Assembly: GCF_036373705.1 (NCBI RefSeq)
Contig: NC_089856.1
Location: forward strand, 12,926,501-12,990,500
Origin: Amia ocellicauda
Taxonomy: Eukaryota; Chordata; Actinopteri; Amiiformes; Amiidae
Direction: 5' to 3'
Length of the DNA: 64,000 bases
Shown: positions 60,195 to 64,000 of the stretch, piece by piece
How the letters are laid out: each line of letters opens with the position of its first letter
Position numbering within the stretch: the first letter of the stretch is position 1
Notes under the pieces: model-generated
What the model was told of the DNA's origin: nothing
Seen by the model: the letters and a program-made list of their open reading frames with translations, nothing else
Databases searched by the model: none
Made by a program: the position numbers and the translations under genes

Positions 60195-60928
60195 CTGTTC
60201 TGTTCTACCTATCAGTAATGACCATGACATCCTGTGGTCTGTCTGCACAACCTCTCAGTCTGTCCCCCCTGTCTCCTTCTGCCCATCTCTCCCTTCTTTT
60301 ACTGTTTCAGTCTGTTTGAGGGCCTGTCCCCATGCGTTCACCTACACAATCCATCTATCCATCTAGCAATCTGTGTGCATCTCTCTGCTTTATGTGATGT
60401 GTCTATCCATCTGTGCCATGTGTTTCACATGCCCCAATCTGCCCTTGTTTGCTGTCCCCTGTTATCTGTGGGCTTTATTTAAAGTGACGGCAATGTAAAG
60501 CAGTATTACCATAATTGAAGTCCGTAATGTGCAATTTTATGACTCGGCTCCATAATGACATTACCCCAGCCGGCAGAGCTACAGAGCTTAGTGTCAGTCA
60601 CCCAGTGAGCAGTGTGGACTGAATCCTGCATTGAAACCAAATGTTTCTGCGCCCCCCCCCCCCCCCACACACACACACAATTCTCCATCCAGGAAGGAAG
60701 TCCATATCTCATCTCTTTTAGAGTTACAAAATAAATCACAGTAACGCTTAGCTAACCAACAGGACAGAACTGCCAAAGTCACTTTCACTCTCTATCTGTC
60801 TGTACTTCCTGTTCCTTCATCCATATCTCTATCCATCTCTCTCTATCTCTAACTATCGATTTGTCTGTCGATCTATCACTCTGTCTTGCAATCTCTAACT
60901 CTGTGTCTATCTCTCTGCCAAACTAATG

Positions 60929-60995
<67 letters not shown>

Positions 60996-62490
60996 TAGTG
61001 GAGTGTAAGTGCCCTTGCTCTCTGTCAGCTCTATACCATAAGTAATTTAATAATGATAATAATACACCAGTGCTACAGCTCAGAGATAGCTGGGCATCTG
61101 TCACTCAGTAACAAGAGCTACTACTTCAATAGAGAAGCAAAGCTGATGGTTTTAACAGCAATGGATTCCGCATCTTCTGGAAGGGGTGGGGTGGGGGGGA
61201 TGTGGTCAGGGCGGCTTCTTCAATGGCACACATTCCTACACAGATTCTTCTTGACTCTACTACTAATCCCCCCCCACACACCATCACCACCCTATTCCCC
61301 TGTGCACCTCTGTTCACGATCGCGCTGTTCTGAGTGGTTGTTGATGGGGGATCTGGGCCGGATGGTGTGGAGGGGAGGGATGGAGAAAGGTTTGGGGATG
61401 GATGGCAGGGGACAAACACATACTGAGCACTGCCACAGTGGAGTGGGTCAGTGAACCCCACTGTTTCTTCAGAAGCCAGAGTATCGCAAACCATACGCTC
61501 TTCGGCTGAGCAAACAGAGCCGGCTCCAGGAAGACGACACGAGGACAATCTGTTAATTTCCTCGTCCCATTAGTCTTTAGTGTCTGGCTGATTACTGGCG
61601 TAGCTTCATGTTTATGGGGCTATCTGCTGTCTTTTAGTGTTCGTTTTATGATCTTTATTATATTTATTATTATCCATATTATTGCAATGTTTTGTTTTCT
61701 TATGTTCCTGTTTGACACCCATTAAACACACTCGCACTGCGCTTCGTGTTTTGCACCAGTGTGTCAGCTGCTTTGTGAGCCATACCGTGCTGTCGTGTGT
61801 CAGAGCACACTGACCTAAGCTGGAAGGAGGGGGGGGTGTTGAAGTACACATGGTTTACAAGTCCAGCCCACAACCTCCCCAACCCCGCCACCACCCTGTG
61901 GTCACGGCCTGTTTACCTGCTTAATCCAGTCTGGTCAGTTCCCTTTCCCATTGACCCACATTAATGATGATAGATGTTCAGCGATTATAATGGCTGTGTG
62001 GTTATGGCTGCCATCTTCATCTGACCGGGGGTGGGGCGGTGAATTGGGGAAGGATTCCAAGGCTGTCCTGGCTTTATATATGAGCTTCAGAGTAGGTGTG
62101 AAAACTCTCAAACGTGCGAAGATGGAAAAGAGGCTCAGATGACATTATTCCCATTGTGTGTGTGGCGTTTGCGCTTTTCTTGTAGCTAAAGAGAAGTTTC
62201 ACTCTGATGTTGAGCTGTGCTTTTTTTGTGGTTACATAACAGGAGAGATCTGGTCAATACACAATGGAGTATACCCTGATCTCTCCTTGGCTCCCCCCAC
62301 ACTCACTCCCCAGACTGAAATGGATGGGGGGCAGTGTGTGTTAATGTCAGGGCCTGTTTCTGCATCTGTGGGGGAGTGACAGTCACCCCTCAATCAGGAT
62401 ACTGGGGTGTCTGGCGGTCAGGGAAGAGGTTGGGTGGCTCTTCGCTGGAATAAATCTCTCCCTTCCCAGGGAACCACAGTTCAGCATAAT
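58911..62490. other. Intergenic DNA with microsatellites and possible conserved blocks
   Basis: Contents: GT (58972-58991) and GA (59025-59055) tracts, (CA)n at 60151-60192, (AAT)n at 60930-60995, and more complex segments at about 60480-60600, 61545-61640 and 61950-62010 with homeodomain-like cores. No exon is recognised. Confidence 0.45.
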
Positions 62491-62496
62491 GTAGTG

Positions 62497-63000
62497 CAGC
62501 AGTCCCTACAGAGTACAGTGCAGTGCTATAGAGTAATACTGCAGTCCCCACAGAGTACAGTGCAGTGCTATAGAGTGCAGTGCAGTGATATAGAGTAATA
62601 CAGCAGTACCCAGAATGCAGTGCAGTGCAATGCTATAGAGTACAGTGCAGTGTGCAGTGCTATAGAGTAATACAGCAGTCCTCACAGTACAGTGCAGTGC
62701 TATAGAGTGCAGAGTAGTGCTAAAGAGTACAGTGCAGTACTATTGAGTGCCGTGCAGTATTGAGTAAAGTGCAGTGCAGGGCTATAGAGTAATACAGCAG
62801 TCCCCACAGAGTACAGTGCAGTGCTATAGTGTGCTGTGCAGTGCTATATAGCATAGTGCCGTGATATAGAGTACAGTGCAGTGCTATAGAGTGTTGAACA
62901 GTGCTATATAGTGCTGTGCACTGCTATAGAGTGCCATGCAGTGCAGTGCTATAGTGTCGTGCAGTGATATAGAGTATAGTGCAGTGCTATGGAGTGTAGA
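62497..63000. repeat. Minisatellite with ACAGTGCAGTGCTATAGAGT units
   Basis: About 500 bases of imperfect repeats of AGTACAGTGCAGTGCTATAG with interspersed AATACAGCAGTCCCCACAG. Variants of CAGTRC repeats also occur near 31860-32000 and 34365-34410. Confidence 0.88.
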
Positions 63001-63487
63001 ACAGCACAATATAAATCACTGAAGTACCACCGTCTATCGCAGTGCGACTCTGTATTCTCTATGCCAGTGTAGTGCAGTGGATAATAATGTGCCGTACTGC
63101 CTCCTTGATTGTGGTTCAACCATCTATTACAGTGCAATGCAGTACACAGTGCATGAGTGTTTGTGTAGGAGAGCCTGTTTTGCTGATAAACAAAGGTGGT
63201 GGGTGTATGTGTGGGGGGGGTGGGTAGGGGGAGGAAAACTAGGGATTTTTACTTGAGTATAATTAATCTTGATCAGAGCTAATTGGGCCCAAAACTCGTT
63301 CTCCTGCTTCGCTCCCTGTCGGCCCGTCAGTGCGGAGCGGCACTAGACGGCAGAAAACACAGAGGGGGGAGGGGGCAGCGTCCAAATAAGAGGATCAGCA
63401 AAAACTGGGGAATGTCCCAGAATCAAGGAGCTGTCAATCACAGGCACCCTCTCTCTCTGTCTTTGTATTGGTGATATATTGCATGTA

Positions 63488-63495
63488 TATTATTA

Positions 63496-63526
<31 letters not shown>

Positions 63527-63960
63527 TTTATTTATTAGCAGATGCCCTTATCCAGAGCAACTTACAAAATATAAGTGCAATACAAAGTGCAAAAATATAG
63601 TGCAGTTCAAGGCATAAAACATTACGAATTCCAATTTACATAATACAATGCAATTCAAAGCATAATACATTCTACGAATTCCAATTTACACAAGTGTATA
63701 CAATATATGAGGTCTTACATCCTGGATTGTAAAGAGTCCAGACAAGGTGTTAGGTCACAATCAAGGGCTAAGGGAAAGGGAGCATAGGGGAAATCAAAAT
63801 AACAATACGAGTACTAGTAACACAAGGCAAGTAGTATGATAAAACATTGTAAAGTGCTATCTTACAGGAGAGTAAATTACTAAATTACAAGTACTGTCTG
63901 AAAAGATGTATTTTGAGTATGCGCCGAAAAAGTATCTGCAGTAGTGTGTATGAAAACACT
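63488..63960. mobile_element. SINE-like element after ATT/TTTA microsatellite
   Basis: An (ATT)n then (TTTA)n run (63488-63537) leads into AGCAGATGCCCTTATCCAG and AGCAACTTACAAAATATAAG, the typical fish SINE/LINE 3'-end core. Downstream an internal duplication recurs (ACGAATTCCAATTTACA at about 63624 and 63675). The element probably continues past the usable window end. Confidence 0.6.
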
Positions 63961-64000
63961 CCAGACTTCTCTTGCCATTGTGCTGTGTGCAATGACAGGG

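Overview
This is vertebrate nuclear DNA, most likely from a ray-finned fish. It holds four protein-coding genes with normal GT-AG introns, in the order and orientations I know from mammals (human 12q13, beside the HOXC cluster): CBX5 (-), HNRNPA1 (+), NFE2 (-), COPZ1 (+). I rebuilt each coding sequence exon by exon; all splice phases close and lengths match or plausibly exceed those of mammalian orthologues. A fish is inferred from the repeat families: SINE-like tails with the CCCTTATCCAGG core, hAT-type palindromic MITEs with the TTAATTACTTAATTGAACC-type core, Tc1/mariner MITEs, and heavy TA, CA, CT and ATT microsatellites. I cannot name the species; a non-teleost such as gar, bowfin or sturgeon is a guess.

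Layout. 1-2850: flank downstream of CBX5, with a candidate conserved non-coding block. 2850-14000: CBX5 on the minus strand, with a long 3' UTR, four coding exons (6033-8248), and one or two non-coding 5' exons reaching a CpG-rich promoter at 13.5-14.1 kb. 14.6-24.2 kb: HNRNPA1 on the plus strand, with a CCAAT/TATA promoter, ten coding exons (14891-19331), a strongly conserved 3' UTR, and candidate spliced 3' UTR exons to a distal poly(A) site near 24.18 kb. About 24.9-29.7 kb (perhaps to 35.6 kb): NFE2 on the minus strand, convergent with HNRNPA1. 30-46 kb: non-coding DNA with GATA motifs, MITEs, minisatellites and an unassigned CpG-rich island at 40.6-41.0 kb. 46.6-52.9 kb: COPZ1 on the plus strand, nine coding exons, with the microRNA mir-148b in intron 1. 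52.9-64 kb: no recognisable gene, only repeats and a few blocks that look like conserved non-coding elements.

The genes do not form a pathway. CBX5 is a heterochromatin reader, HNRNPA1 an RNA-processing factor, NFE2 an erythroid/megakaryocyte transcription factor, COPZ1 a COPI coat subunit, and mir-148b rides in the COPZ1 transcript. What links them is an old block with two divergent pairs (CBX5/HNRNPA1 and NFE2/COPZ1) and one convergent pair (HNRNPA1/NFE2). I found no undescribed system. The best leads are regulatory: the spliced, conserved HNRNPA1 3' UTR, the orphan CpG island, the upstream open reading frame of NFE2, and the unusual low-complexity insertions in CBX5 and NFE2.
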